Part shown: positions 26,130 to 35,190 of the stretch, piece after piece
Layout: each line of letters begins with the position of its first letter
How positions within the stretch are numbered: the first letter of the stretch is position 1
Source of the DNA: CAZOZZ01 sp965262425
GTDB taxonomy: Bacteria; Acidobacteriota; Terriglobia; 20CM-2-55-15
Assembly: GCA_965262425.1 (NCBI GenBank)
Contig: OZ253536.1
Location: 5,022,001 to 5,086,000, forward strand
Length of the DNA: 64,000 nt
Direction: 5' to 3'
Position numbers and translations under genes: made by a program
Notes under the pieces: generated by a model
Database searches by the model: none
What the model was told of the DNA's origin: nothing
Seen by the model: only the letters and a program-made list of their open reading frames with translations

Positions 26130-28527
26130 ATGCTTTTTCTGAAGCGAGTGGTGACGGGTTGTTTTCTGGTTTTCGTTACAGCGAACTTTCTGGCTGCCGG
26201 CGCCCCCCAGGAGGTGTCCGAGCGGGCGTATGTGGTCGAGGGGTTGTCGGGGCCGGCGGAGATCCTGGTCGACCGGTGGGGCGTTCCGCACATATACGCT
26301 CGAACTCAGTTACGACGCCTTTTTCGTTCAGGGGTTCAACGCGGCCAGGGATCGGTTGTGGCAACTCGACATCTGGCGGAGACGAGGCCTGGGGGAACTG
26401 TCCGAAGTGTTCGGTCCGGGTTTTGTGGAGCAGGATCGGGCGGCACGCTTGTTCCTTTACCGCAGTGACATGTACACGGAGTGGCTCGCATATGGCTCCG
26501 ACGCCAAACGAATAGCGACTGCTTATGTGGCTGGCGTGAATGCCTATATCGAACTGGCAAAAGAAGATCCGGACCTCATGCCCTGGGAGTTCACGTTCCT
26601 GGACTATGAGCCGGCGTCCTGGTCTCCGGAAGACACGGTACGCGTCCGGAGCCATGGCCTGGTCCGGAACGTCGCGAACGAGGTCCGGCGAGCGCTCTTT
26701 GTTCGGGACAACAGTCTCGAGGCAGACGCGATAAGGTCGCCCCTCTCGCCGGATTGGAAGACAACGATTCCCGAAGGGCTCGACCTCGACATAATTCCCA
26801 GCGACGTCCTCGACGTGTACCGGCTCGCAACCCGTGGCGTGAACTTCACACCGGAGAGCTTGAAGATTGTGCTTGGCGACCCCCGCCCCCGCCCCAGAGT
26901 CGAACCCGCCGTCGAGGATCCAGTCGCGGATTCGGACGCCATCGGAAGCAACAACTGGGTCGTTTCACCACGTTTGACCGCAACCGGGCGTCCCCTCCTG
27001 GCCAACGATCCGCATCGGGGCCAGTCCGTGCCGTCGCTTCGCTATCTCGTCCACCTTGTGGCGCCCGGCCTGAACGTCATCGGTGCGGGCGAGCCCGCGC
27101 TGCCGGGAATCTCCATCGGACATAACGAGCGCGTCGCGTTCGGTCTGACGATCTTTTCAATCGACCAGGAAGATCTGTACGTTTACGCCACAAGCCCCGT
27201 AAATCCCAGTGAATACAGGTACATGAACGGTTGGGAACCCATGGAGACCGTCGAGGAAACGATCCCGGTTCGCGGCCAGGCGCCGGTGACGGTAACCTTG
27301 AAGTTTACCCGCCATGGACCCGTCATCTACGAGGATCCCGGGAGAAGGTCCGCGTTTGCGGTTCGGGCCGCATGGCTTGAGCCCGGGATGGCGCCGTACT
27401 TCGGAAGCGTCGAATATATGCGGGCGGAGAACTGGGACGAGTTTCTCGCCGCAATGAATCGATGGGGCGCTCCGTCGGAAAATCAGGTCTACGCGGATGT
27501 TGACGGCAACATCGGTTGGAAGCCCGGGGGCCGAGCTCCGGTTCGACCAAACTGGGACGGCTTGATGCCGGTTCCCGGCGACGGCCGGTTCGAGTGGAAC
27601 GGGTTTTGGGACATGGACCAGTTACCGGTGGAACACAACCCGGAACGCGGCTGGTCGGCGACCGCCAACGAGATGAACCTGCCCGCGGACTATCCCTATC
27701 GGGAACGCAAGCTCGGCTTCGAGTGGTCGAATCCATCGCGCAAGGAGCGTATCAGCCAGGTCCTGTCGGCCGCCTCGAACGTTACGGTTGCGGACATGCT
27801 GAAGCTCCAGACCGACCACGTTTCGGTTGCTGCCCAACGCATGAAACCGACACTGTTGGCCGTTGCTTCTTCTGACCCCAGAATTGCTGCCGCTCTCCGA
27901 CTTCTCAACGACTGGAATCTGGTCATGGAAAACGATTCCCCCGCTGCCGCGCTCTTCACCGTTTGGTTTGGTCGCTTCGGCCGCGCGCTCTTCCCGAAAG
28001 GGGTGACCGATGACATCGCGTCCGTGATCCGGAATCCGAACCAGCTGATTGTCCTCGACATGGTGGACAATCCGCAGAACTGGTTCGATACCGACCCGGA
28101 AGGAACCGTCAAGAGTGCCGTTCTGGAGTCGCTGGCGGGGGCCGTCGATGCGCTCGAAGAACGCTTCGGTCCGGATCCCGCCGCGTGGCGCTATGGCGAG
28201 TACAACCGCATGGGGTTGGAGCATCCCTTGTCGGACGTTGTTGACGCCGCCACGCGTGCCCGTATCGACATCGTGCCGGAAGAGAAATGTTCCGCCGGGG
28301 GGACAGTCGGTACGACAAACGCATCCTGGCGGCAGATTCTCGATGTTGGGAACTGGGACGCGGCTATAGCGATGAGTAACCCCGGACAATCGGGCGATCC
28401 GGACAGCCCGTTCTACAGGAACCTCTGGGATCCGTGGAGGAATTGCGAGGCGTTCCCGTTGCTCTACAGCAGAGACAAAATCGAGCCGGAAACGCGCATA
28501 CGGATTCAGCTGACACCCAAGTCGTAG
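26130..28527 (+). pseudogene. Penicillin acylase family (Ntn hydrolase), frameshifted
   Basis: A secreted N-terminal-nucleophile amidase. The first frame (26130) gives a signal peptide (residues 1-24, ending AAGAP) and AEILVDRWGVPHIYARTQ; the rest continues one frame over as YDAFFVQGFNAARDRLWQLD. Removing one T at 26310-26311 restores a continuous 798-residue protein of normal precursor length. The autocatalytic Ser lies in IGSNNWVVS (codon 26947-26949, about residue 273), followed by LLANDPH. AAGGAG precedes the ATG by about ten bases. Either a recent pseudogene or a sequence error; the long intact second part argues that the loss is recent if real. Confidence 0.85.
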
Positions 28528-28574
28528 TCAGTGGTCAGTGGCCAGTTGACCGGTCTCCCCTACTGACCACTGAC
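28527..28574. repeat. Inverted repeat between convergent genes
   Basis: GTCAGTGGTCAGT (28527-28539) and ACTGACCACTGAC (28562-28574) are perfect 13-base arms separated by 22 bases. The arms are themselves made of GGTCAGT-like direct repeats. It lies where the acylase and the flavoprotein gene converge and encodes the last residues of the latter. It could act as a two-way terminator. Confidence 0.6.
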
Positions 28575-29698
28575 CTGACCACATCGAACGCCACGCGCGG
28601 GGCGGACCACGCCAGACGTTTTTTCAGGTCGGCGTAAGGCTGGCTGCCGGCAATCAGGTCTGCGAGCACCGCCTGGACTGTCGGGCTTCGCCGTGCCAGT
28701 TGGACCATCCGTTTCCGGAAGTCCACACCTAAGAATCGTCCGCGATAGAATCGGCGGTACATTCTCGAGGCCCGCTCCAGCTCCCCGAAGCAATCCGTTT
28801 TCAAGGCTTGGGAATAGCCCGAAGCATCGGGCAGGGTGTCGGCAAGAATTTGAGCGGACCGGAACGCGTAATAGATTCCCTCCCCCGTGATCGGGTCCAC
28901 CAGCCCGGCCGCATCGCCGATCAAAGCCCAACCATCACCCGCAACGGTGTTGCCGTCCCACGACCGAGGAGCGAGGCAGGGTACCGGTGCGCTGTAGAAT
29001 TCCGCGCGCTGCATCACGTCCGAGCCCAGATCCGCTTCGATGAAGTTCGACAGCAATGCCTTGCCGCGGGACGTCCAGCCGGGCTCGGCACGTGTGATCA
29101 GCCCGTAGGAGAGGTGGTCGGGCCTCGGAAAGGACCACAAGTAGCCCTCCAACGACCGGAGGAAAAAGATCTTCATGTGTGAGCTCGTCTCTCCGGGAAT
29201 GAAATATCCGAGAGTTACGCTGAGGTCGGTGCTTGAAATCGGTGACGACACACTTCGGCGCACAAAACTTGTCGCGCCGTCGGCTCCGACGACAAAATCG
29301 GCTTCGAGCACCGATTCCCGCGTATGGATCATCCATCTCGAGTTCTTCCGGGTGAGCCGCATGACACGTCCCTTGATGAAGTGCACGCCGGTGCCTTCGG
29401 CTTCCTTTAAAAGGTTGATTCCGAGCTGTTTGCGAGAAACTACGGCCAGAGTAGACGTGGGTATGAGCCTGGCCGAAGCCTCGTCGCCGAAATATACCGA
29501 GATACGGTCGATCAGCTGGAGTGGAAGCGGGTCCTTCAGGCTTCCGGTCAGTTCAAGCGCTCTTGTAGTCAGTCCCCCACCGCACGGCTTTTCCCAGGGC
29601 CCCTGCGCGTCGATGAGAGTCGTTTCGTGACCCCCGAGCGCTAACAACCGGGACACGAGGCAGCCCGATGGACCGCTTCCGATGACAACAATCTGCAT
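28535..29698 (-). CDS. Geranylgeranyl reductase family FAD-dependent oxidoreductase
   Basis: The 387-residue flavoprotein has the dinucleotide motif VIGSGPSG at residues 5-12, PWEKPCGGGLT (Cys39) and the second FAD motif GWALIGDAAGLVDPITGEGI, the pattern of the geranylgeranyl/digeranylgeranylglycerolipid reductase family. Such enzymes reduce isoprenoid chains, including that of menaquinone in some bacteria. It diverges from an unknown gene followed by mqnA and mqnC, so a role in saturating menaquinone side chains is a reasonable inference. The C terminus (DRSTGH) is encoded in an inverted repeat. Confidence 0.8.
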   Translation of the reverse strand: MQIVVIGSGPSGCLVSRLLALGGHETTLIDAQGPWEKPCGGGLTTRALELTGSLKDPLPLQLIDRISVYFGDEASARLIPTSTLAVVSRKQLGINLLKEAEGTGVHFIKGRVMRLTRKNSRWMIHTRESVLEADFVVGADGATSFVRRSVSSPISSTDLSVTLGYFIPGETSSHMKIFFLRSLEGYLWSFPRPDHLSYGLITRAEPGWTSRGKALLSNFIEADLGSDVMQRAEFYSAPVPCLAPRSWDGNTVAGDGWALIGDAAGLVDPITGEGIYYAFRSAQILADTLPDASGYSQALKTDCFGELERASRMYRRFYRGRFLGVDFRKRMVQLARRSPTVQAVLADLIAGSQPYADLKKRLAWSAPRVAFDVVRSVVSRGDRSTGH

Positions 29699-29815
29699 GG
29701 AATCCGTAAGACGTTTGGTAAAATCCGGCGTCTATTCTAACACGGGAAAACCCACGTAAGTTCAAGCGGGTACGAGAGTTCAGCCGAGCTCGGCGCATCT
29801 TTTCACCCTGGTCGG

Positions 29816-29841
29816 GCGGCGAAACTCCTAAGTTTCGCCGC
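29816..29841. promoter_or_regulatory. 11-base-pair hairpin upstream of the unknown gene at 29875
   Basis: GCGGCGAAACT and AGTTTCGCCGC form a perfect stem with a CCTA loop. It lies in the divergent gap between the flavoprotein and the 178-residue gene, about 34 bases before the latter's ATG. No U-run follows, so it is more likely a leader structure or a protein site than a terminator. Confidence 0.4.
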
Positions 29842-29874
29842 GTGTGTGGGCGATACAGGTCATAGGAGGTCCCG

Positions 29875-30411
29875 ATGATCGAGCAAACCACAAGCCACAT
29901 ACCTGAGAGTCACGAGATTCGACCTCTTTTCCGCGCTTTGACCGAACGTGGGATGGACGTGGCCAACGTTCACGACGACGACGCGGTGCGCTACATCAGC
30001 AATCTGTTGACGGAATTTACCCAGATGGAAAATACCTATCGTGTTCGCGACGCGCATGGTCAGGGGCTCGAATACGTTTCCGATCTCCTCGCCGCAGCGG
30101 AACAGGCCTCCGATCCGGCAACTTGCCGTGATCATCACAAGCATCTGGCGGATTTGACACTGTTCATGCTGGGCCTCTTCCCGGAACGGTTCGAGCGGTC
30201 GAGACGCGCCAGGAGCGCCGAGTGCTACGCCGAACAGGGTCGTCGTTCCTACAACATCGTCGCCGAGATGGACGCGAGCCAATCGGATCCAGCGGTCTAC
30301 CGCAGGCTGTCGGACCGCTTCGAGCAATATGTGCTTGGCTTGAACTGGGTTCACCTGTACATCAACGACCCGTTCTTTCAGTACATGTTCCGTGAGTTTG
30401 GGATCTCGTAG
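29875..30411 (+). CDS. Hypothetical helical protein next to mqnA, 178 aa
   Basis: A 178-residue soluble protein starting at an ATG with a GGAGG site (29865-29869). It is predicted to be all helical by eye, rich in charged residues, with histidines in CRDHHKHLAD (about residues 82-91) and a C-terminal WVHLYINDPFFQYMFREFGI stretch. No membrane segment or signal peptide. I do not recognise the family. Its position between a geranylgeranyl-reductase-like gene and mqnA-mqnC suggests, but does not show, a link to quinone metabolism. Confidence 0.65.
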   Translation: MIEQTTSHIPESHEIRPLFRALTERGMDVANVHDDDAVRYISNLLTEFTQMENTYRVRDAHGQGLEYVSDLLAAAEQASDPATCRDHHKHLADLTLFMLGLFPERFERSRRARSAECYAEQGRRSYNIVAEMDASQSDPAVYRRLSDRFEQYVLGLNWVHLYINDPFFQYMFREFGIS

Positions 30412-30501
30412 GGAGCGTCGTTTCAGGAGTTCAACCCGGAGCCGCGGAGAACGCGGAACGCGGGCAGGTATTTTACGCCACGTGGTAGAATAAACACCTC
30501 C

Positions 30502-31344
30502 GTGGCCACGAAGATCTCAATCGTTCAATATCTGAACTCGGTTCCGCTCTGCTGGGGCATTCTCGAAGGCTCCGCCCAAGACGCCTTCGATCCCGTCTTC
30601 AGCACCCCCGCCGAATGTGCCGACCAGCTTGCAGCCGGTACTGTCGATGTCGGCCTGATCCCATCCATCGAATATCAACGCATTCCGGGATGTCGAATCA
30701 TTCCGGGACCCGTGATAGCCTCGCTCAATCGAGTTCAGAGCGTGATCCTGCTCAGCATGGTGCCCCTGTTCCAGATTCGACGGATTGCTTTCGATCGAGC
30801 TTCCCGGGCGTCGGTAGCGCTAACTCAGATCATCTTGCAGAAGTCTTATGGGACCCGGCCCGAGTTTCATGCGGCGGATGCGGACCCGGTGCGAATGCTC
30901 GCTGATCACGACGCGGCCCTGATCATCGGTGACGCCGCACTACGGTATCAGGCGTCCAACATGCTTCCGGACTCGGAGAAGCAGACGGATCTTATCCGGG
31001 ACGGGGCGGAGCCGGTTTATGTCTTTGACTTGATGGAGAGGTGGAATAACCTGACCGGCTTGCCGTTCGTCTTCGCTTTTTGGGCTGCGCGAAAGGGTTT
31101 TGGCGACAAGGCCGTCGTGGAGCGACTCATCGAATCCCGCGCCTTTGGCCTGGCGAACCTTGACGCCATCGCGGACCGTTACGCTACGGAAATGGAACTG
31201 GAGAAAGACTTTGTCCTCCGCTACATCGAGAGGCACGTGTACTATCACATGGATTCGGACTGTGTGGAAGCCATCCGTCTGTTTCACGAGTTCGCTCGCG
31301 AGGTGGGAGCCATCAAATCGGTGCGAGGCATTGAATTCCTGTGA
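30502..31344 (+). CDS. mqnA: Chorismate dehydratase (futalosine pathway)
   Basis: The 280-residue protein of the periplasmic-binding-protein-like MqnA fold has ISIVQYLNSVPLCWGI at its N terminus, AAGTVDVGLIPSIEYQRIPG and ALIIGDAALRY, all typical. It converts chorismate to 3-enolpyruvylbenzoate, the first step of the futalosine route to menaquinone. The start is GTG 30502. Its stop overlaps the GTG of mqnC as GTGA, so the two are coupled. Confidence 0.9.
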   Translation: MATKISIVQYLNSVPLCWGILEGSAQDAFDPVFSTPAECADQLAAGTVDVGLIPSIEYQRIPGCRIIPGPVIASLNRVQSVILLSMVPLFQIRRIAFDRASRASVALTQIILQKSYGTRPEFHAADADPVRMLADHDAALIIGDAALRYQASNMLPDSEKQTDLIRDGAEPVYVFDLMERWNNLTGLPFVFAFWAARKGFGDKAVVERLIESRAFGLANLDAIADRYATEMELEKDFVLRYIERHVYYHMDSDCVEAIRLFHEFAREVGAIKSVRGIEFL

Positions 31345-32417
31345 GAAGCGTTTCCGAAATACTTCAAGCCGTTGCCGAAGGCGACCGTGTTCGCGAGGAT
31401 GAAGCCGTCCGCCTTTTTGAGGAAGCGGATTTACTCGACCTGGGCTCCGCGGCCGACCGAATTCGCGAGAGGCGTCATCCCGACGGGGTCATCAGTTACA
31501 TCATCGACCGAAACGTCAACTACACGAACGTCTGCAAGGAATTCTGCAGTTTCTGTGCCTTCTATCGGATCAAAGACGATCCCGAAGCCTATGTCCTCTC
31601 GAACGAAGTCATATACCAGAAGATGCAGGAAACGCTCGATCGCGGCGGTACCGGAATTCTGATGCAGGGCGGCGTCCACCCGGACCTCAAGATCGACTAT
31701 TACGAAGAGCTTTTGAGCGGAATGCGGGAACGATTTCCGGATCTTCGCCGCCATTGCTTTTCGCCTCCGGAAATTCTCAATATCGCGCGCGTGTCGCATC
31801 TCGACGTGGCGGAAACTTTCAGGCGTCTCAAAGCAGCCGGCCTGGATTCGATGCCCGGGGGCGGCGGAGAAATCCTCGACGACGAGATCCGGGAAGACAT
31901 CAGTCCTCTAAAGTGCACCACTGAAGAATGGCTGATGGTCCACCGCGTGGCTCATGCCGAAGGTTTGCGTACAACGGCCACGATGATGGTCGGCGTCGGC
32001 GAAACGCTCCAACACCGCTTTCGGCACCTTCAGCGGCTCCGGGCCCTGCAGGACGAGACGGGAGGGTTCACGGCCTTCATTCCCTGGACCTTTCAGAAAG
32101 AGAACACACCGCTGGGCGAACGCGACCTTCCGGAGGTCACCGCCACCGAGTATCTTCGGCTTCTTGCATTGTGCCGGATCTATCTCGACAACTTTGACAA
32201 CATCCAGGTTTCCTGGCTGACGGTTGGATTGAAGCTGGGATCGGTCGCCCTCCGATTCGGTGTTAACGATATGGGGAGCATCATGATCGAGGAAAACGTG
32301 ATCAGTGCCGCCGGAGCCTATCACCGGGCGACCGACGAAACGCTTCGCCGCGTGATCTCCGATGCGGGATTCACCCCGAGACAAAGAACGACGCTGTACG
32401 AAACCTACGTCAGATAG
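31341..32417 (+). CDS. mqnC: Dehypoxanthine futalosine cyclase, radical SAM
   Basis: The 358-residue radical SAM enzyme has the cluster motif CKEFCSFC (Cys65, Cys69, Cys72) after DRNVNYTNV, then GILMQGGVHPDLKIDYYEELL and LDSMPGGGGEILDDEI, diagnostic of MqnC. The downstream FIPWTFQKENTPL and VNDMGSIMIEENV segments also fit. It forms the cyclic futalosine intermediate. mqnB and mqnD are not in the window. Confidence 0.94.
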   Translation: MRSVSEILQAVAEGDRVREDEAVRLFEEADLLDLGSAADRIRERRHPDGVISYIIDRNVNYTNVCKEFCSFCAFYRIKDDPEAYVLSNEVIYQKMQETLDRGGTGILMQGGVHPDLKIDYYEELLSGMRERFPDLRRHCFSPPEILNIARVSHLDVAETFRRLKAAGLDSMPGGGGEILDDEIREDISPLKCTTEEWLMVHRVAHAEGLRTTATMMVGVGETLQHRFRHLQRLRALQDETGGFTAFIPWTFQKENTPLGERDLPEVTATEYLRLLALCRIYLDNFDNIQVSWLTVGLKLGSVALRFGVNDMGSIMIEENVISAAGAYHRATDETLRRVISDAGFTPRQRTTLYETYVR

Positions 32418-32493
32418 CCAGGGCATCGTCTGAAGTGCCGGCTCTTCTGCCGTCGCTTTTACGATGACTGCTCAGAAACAAGCACGGCGCAGC

Positions 32494-33012
32494 CTACCGG
32501 TTCCCTTGTATCTGGAATTTCAGATGTGTCAGGGTGGCTGTTCCCCCGGGAGAGATCGTAACCACGAACAGGTTGTCGTACTCTTCACCGGTGTTCGGAA
32601 CCGGACTGACGCCGAGGGCTTCTGCGATGGGTGAGATCGTATTCGAATGTCCCGCAACCAGCACGGCCTAGCCTACATGATCGCTCTTGATCCGCGCGGC
32701 CACTTCCTCGACAGTGTCATACAGCGTGATCGCGATGCCTTCTATATCGGCGTAGTTGTTCACGGTTTCCCGCGTTCGCGTCGTGTCCGTAGAGAATACG
32801 GCGGACACCCCTGAGACGCGGAGCATATGGGCCAGCGTTTCCGCCCTTCTTTCTCCTTCCGCCGAGAGGGGCGAATCGCCCGGAACATCCGCTCTCTCTG
32901 CATGGCGTACGATGAACACCGTCGTCGCGCCGGTCTGGGCCGCCGCCCCCTCGAGCGCAGCGACGATCCCGAGGCATACGGCGAAAGCGATGAAGAAATC
33001 CGTTCGTTTCAT
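32494..33012 (-). pseudogene. Secreted histidine phosphatase family, in-frame amber codon
   Basis: A phosphoglycerate-mutase-like protein with a signal peptide (from the ATG at 33012, ending GAAAQ), the catalytic FIVRHAERAD (RHG-type motif) and STDTTRTRETV. The frame is stopped by TAG at 32668-32670, after IKSDHVG, but continues directly with AVLVAGHSNTISPIAEALG, which holds the second catalytic His, and ends at 32494. Without the stop it is a normal protein of about 172 residues. The amber codon is one base from Gln, Glu and Lys codons. Truncation removes a catalytic residue, so it is inactive unless the stop is a sequence error. Confidence 0.8.
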
Positions 33013-33041
33013 TCTTACCTTGTCGACCCGCGGCCCGGCTG

Positions 33042-33602
33042 CTATGCGGGCCACAGCCATCCGAACACTCCTCCGGTCAGCAGCGCGTAGACGAGACCGT
33101 CAAAGCTGGTCTTCAAGGTCATACCCCAGCCCCGTTTGTACCAGATGGAGTTCTGAAAGAGCGCCAGGGCGTATCCCATGAAGGCAGCCGTGGAGATGAA
33201 GCGAAACACAGCCATGTAGTCGGCGCCGGGACCCAGAGCACGACTCGTGAGGTAGGCGGCAAAGACCCCGACCACGACGGAGTAGGCAAACCACTGAATC
33301 AGACTCGCCCCCATCGCCGGTGGGCCACTCGGAATCACCGTCATGAAGGCGACCGGTCCTTTCGTCGACTTCTCGACAAAATCGGACGATTTCATTTCTT
33401 CGGGACTGTCCGGGCAGGGGATCACGTAATCGCCCGGAGGGATGCCGACTTTGCGAAGCGAGTCCATGACCTGGTCTTCGTCAGGCACCTTCCCGAAGTC
33501 CGACCGGTGGTATGTGAGAAACATGTGGATGATGGAACTGGCCACGAAGACGATCACCGAGGAAAGCAGTATGGGGAGCCAGAGCGACAACAAGGAAACC
33601 AT
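33042..33602 (-). CDS. Conserved membrane protein of unknown function, 186 aa
   Basis: Four hydrophobic segments can be seen: residues 1-28 (LPILLSSVIVFVASSIIHM), about 100-122, about 130-150 and a C-terminal one near 170-185, with a soluble loop between the first two holding YHRSDFGKVPDED and PPGDYVIPCPDSPEEM. The ribosome site AGGAGGTGAT immediately before the ATG is close to perfect. I do not recognise a characterised family. It lies 29 bases before the broken histidine phosphatase in the same direction. Confidence 0.7.
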   Translation of the reverse strand: MVSLLSLWLPILLSSVIVFVASSIIHMFLTYHRSDFGKVPDEDQVMDSLRKVGIPPGDYVIPCPDSPEEMKSSDFVEKSTKGPVAFMTVIPSGPPAMGASLIQWFAYSVVVGVFAAYLTSRALGPGADYMAVFRFISTAAFMGYALALFQNSIWYKRGWGMTLKTSFDGLVYALLTGGVFGWLWPA

Positions 33603-33765
33603 GTATCACCTCCTGGATTCTCGAACGATCTACCTTGAACTCGTGGGGGTTACGGCGACCGTGGAATCCTAGCGCCGCACGGTAGCTGTGTCAACCGCCC
33701 GGGCTCGAGAGTGCTCGAGAGGGCGAGAAGGGTCCAGACGGAGGTTCGCGGAATGACGTCTCTCT

Positions 33766-35190
33766 CTATTGCCGGACTCGCTTTTCCTCCAGGTATTCCT
33801 GTTCGGTGTTCACATCCCAGAGATTGTGATCCGCTCCCAGATAATTGCGAGCGGCGAGCAGCCCGGTGAGTATCGAATGATCCTGGTTGTTGTATTTGAA
33901 CATTCCGCCTCGGCCGATCAGCGTCACGTTGTCGAGTGTATCCACATACTTCCTTATCTTTTCGAATTCCGGTTCGTGTCCGACGTAGTAGACAGGGTAG
34001 CTGTCCTTTTCGCGGACAACGAAGCCGTCGTCGATTTCATGCGGTCGAATCAGCCCGAGTTTGTCCAGTTCCTCCGACGCAAACTGGATCAGTGCGGCAT
34101 CGTCCATCTTCCAGAGGTCCTCGTCGGCGAACGCAAAGTACTCGACCGAGACACACGTCCCTCGCTCATCCGCCAACATGTCCTTCGAGAAGTTCCCATA
34201 ATCGGCGATCCTGGCGATTTTCACCTCCGGGGAATGAACATAGATCCAGTTATCCGGAAACGCGCTGGGTCGATTCAAGATGAGGTTCACGGTAATGTGG
34301 TCGCGGTAGTAGAGGGCCCGTGCGGCCTTGAGGACCTCGTCCGGGGGAGGCGGATCCAGCTTCAAGATGAACTCGGTCAGCGGAATAGACGAAAAGAGGT
34401 GCTCGACTTCGACGTTCTGTGATGGTTCGTCGCCGCCCCAGGCACGCACCACGCGACTTCCCTGCCGCAGAAAACGTGTCGCCGCGGTGTCCGTCATGAT
34501 CGTCGAGCCCCCCGCCCGGATCAGTTCAGACATCTTTTCGTAAACCAGCCCGGCGCCGGTTCGGGGGTAATCGAAAGCATCGATCAACGTCTTGATCTGC
34601 TTCTTGCCCCGGCGTTGACCAAAAAGCGCGGTCCTGATCGCACTCGGGAGACTCAACCCCTTGATTCTTTGAGCCGCCCATTCCGACCCTATTTCCGTAC
34701 AGGGCAACCCCCAGACCTTTTCGGTGTAGGTCTTGAAGAAAATGCGGTAAAGGACCTTGCCGAACTTCCTGATTATCCAATCCTCGAAATTCCGGGCCGG
34801 CGTCCCGCTACGCCCCCACTGGGCCGCCAGATAGCTCAGCCCGGCCTTGAAGCTGGTGTATAACCCCAGCCCCCTCAGCGCGTTCAGCGGCTTGATCGGA
34901 TATTCGAAGAACTTGTTCTTGTAATAGATGCGGGTCAGTCGGTCGACACGGACGACATCGGGCGCGAGAATGTCGTGCCAGAGCTTGTCGACCTCGTCGT
35001 TTTTTGTATAAAAGCGATGGGGGCCGATGTCGAATCGGTATCCCTTGTAGGCGATGGTGCGACACAGTCCGCCGATGGCATCGTTCTTGTCCCAGACCAG
35101 CGAGCGACGTCCGTGTCGCATGAACTCGTACGCACAGCTGAGTCCGGCGGGACCGCCGCCAAGAATGAGGAGGTGTTTGGAAACCGTCAA
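33766..35190 (-). CDS. FAD/NAD(P)-dependent oxidoreductase, amine-oxidase fold
   Basis: The 474-residue flavoprotein starts LLILGGGPAGLSCAYEFMRHG (FAD Rossmann motif), with DIGPHRFYTKNDEVDKLW and a C-terminal LIGRGGMFKYNNQDHSILTG. It resembles the protoporphyrinogen-oxidase-like and UDP-galactopyranose-mutase-like group found in envelope sugar or lipid gene sets. The start is a TTG at 35190 in a TTGA overlap with the upstream glycosyltransferase; no other start fits before an in-frame stop. Coupling to a membrane glycosyltransferase suggests an envelope role. Confidence 0.75.
   Translation of the reverse strand: MTVSKHLLILGGGPAGLSCAYEFMRHGRRSLVWDKNDAIGGLCRTIAYKGYRFDIGPHRFYTKNDEVDKLWHDILAPDVVRVDRLTRIYYKNKFFEYPIKPLNALRGLGLYTSFKAGLSYLAAQWGRSGTPARNFEDWIIRKFGKVLYRIFFKTYTEKVWGLPCTEIGSEWAAQRIKGLSLPSAIRTALFGQRRGKKQIKTLIDAFDYPRTGAGLVYEKMSELIRAGGSTIMTDTAATRFLRQGSRVVRAWGGDEPSQNVEVEHLFSSIPLTEFILKLDPPPPDEVLKAARALYYRDHITVNLILNRPSAFPDNWIYVHSPEVKIARIADYGNFSKDMLADERGTCVSVEYFAFADEDLWKMDDAALIQFASEELDKLGLIRPHEIDDGFVVREKDSYPVYYVGHEPEFEKIRKYVDTLDNVTLIGRGGMFKYNNQDHSILTGLLAARNYLGADHNLWDVNTEQEYLEEKRVRQ

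Noticed and set aside
32668..32670. Pyrrolysine read-through at the TAG in the histidine phosphatase
   Set aside because: No pyrrolysine genes are seen, the family has no such residue, and a one-base nonsense change explains it.
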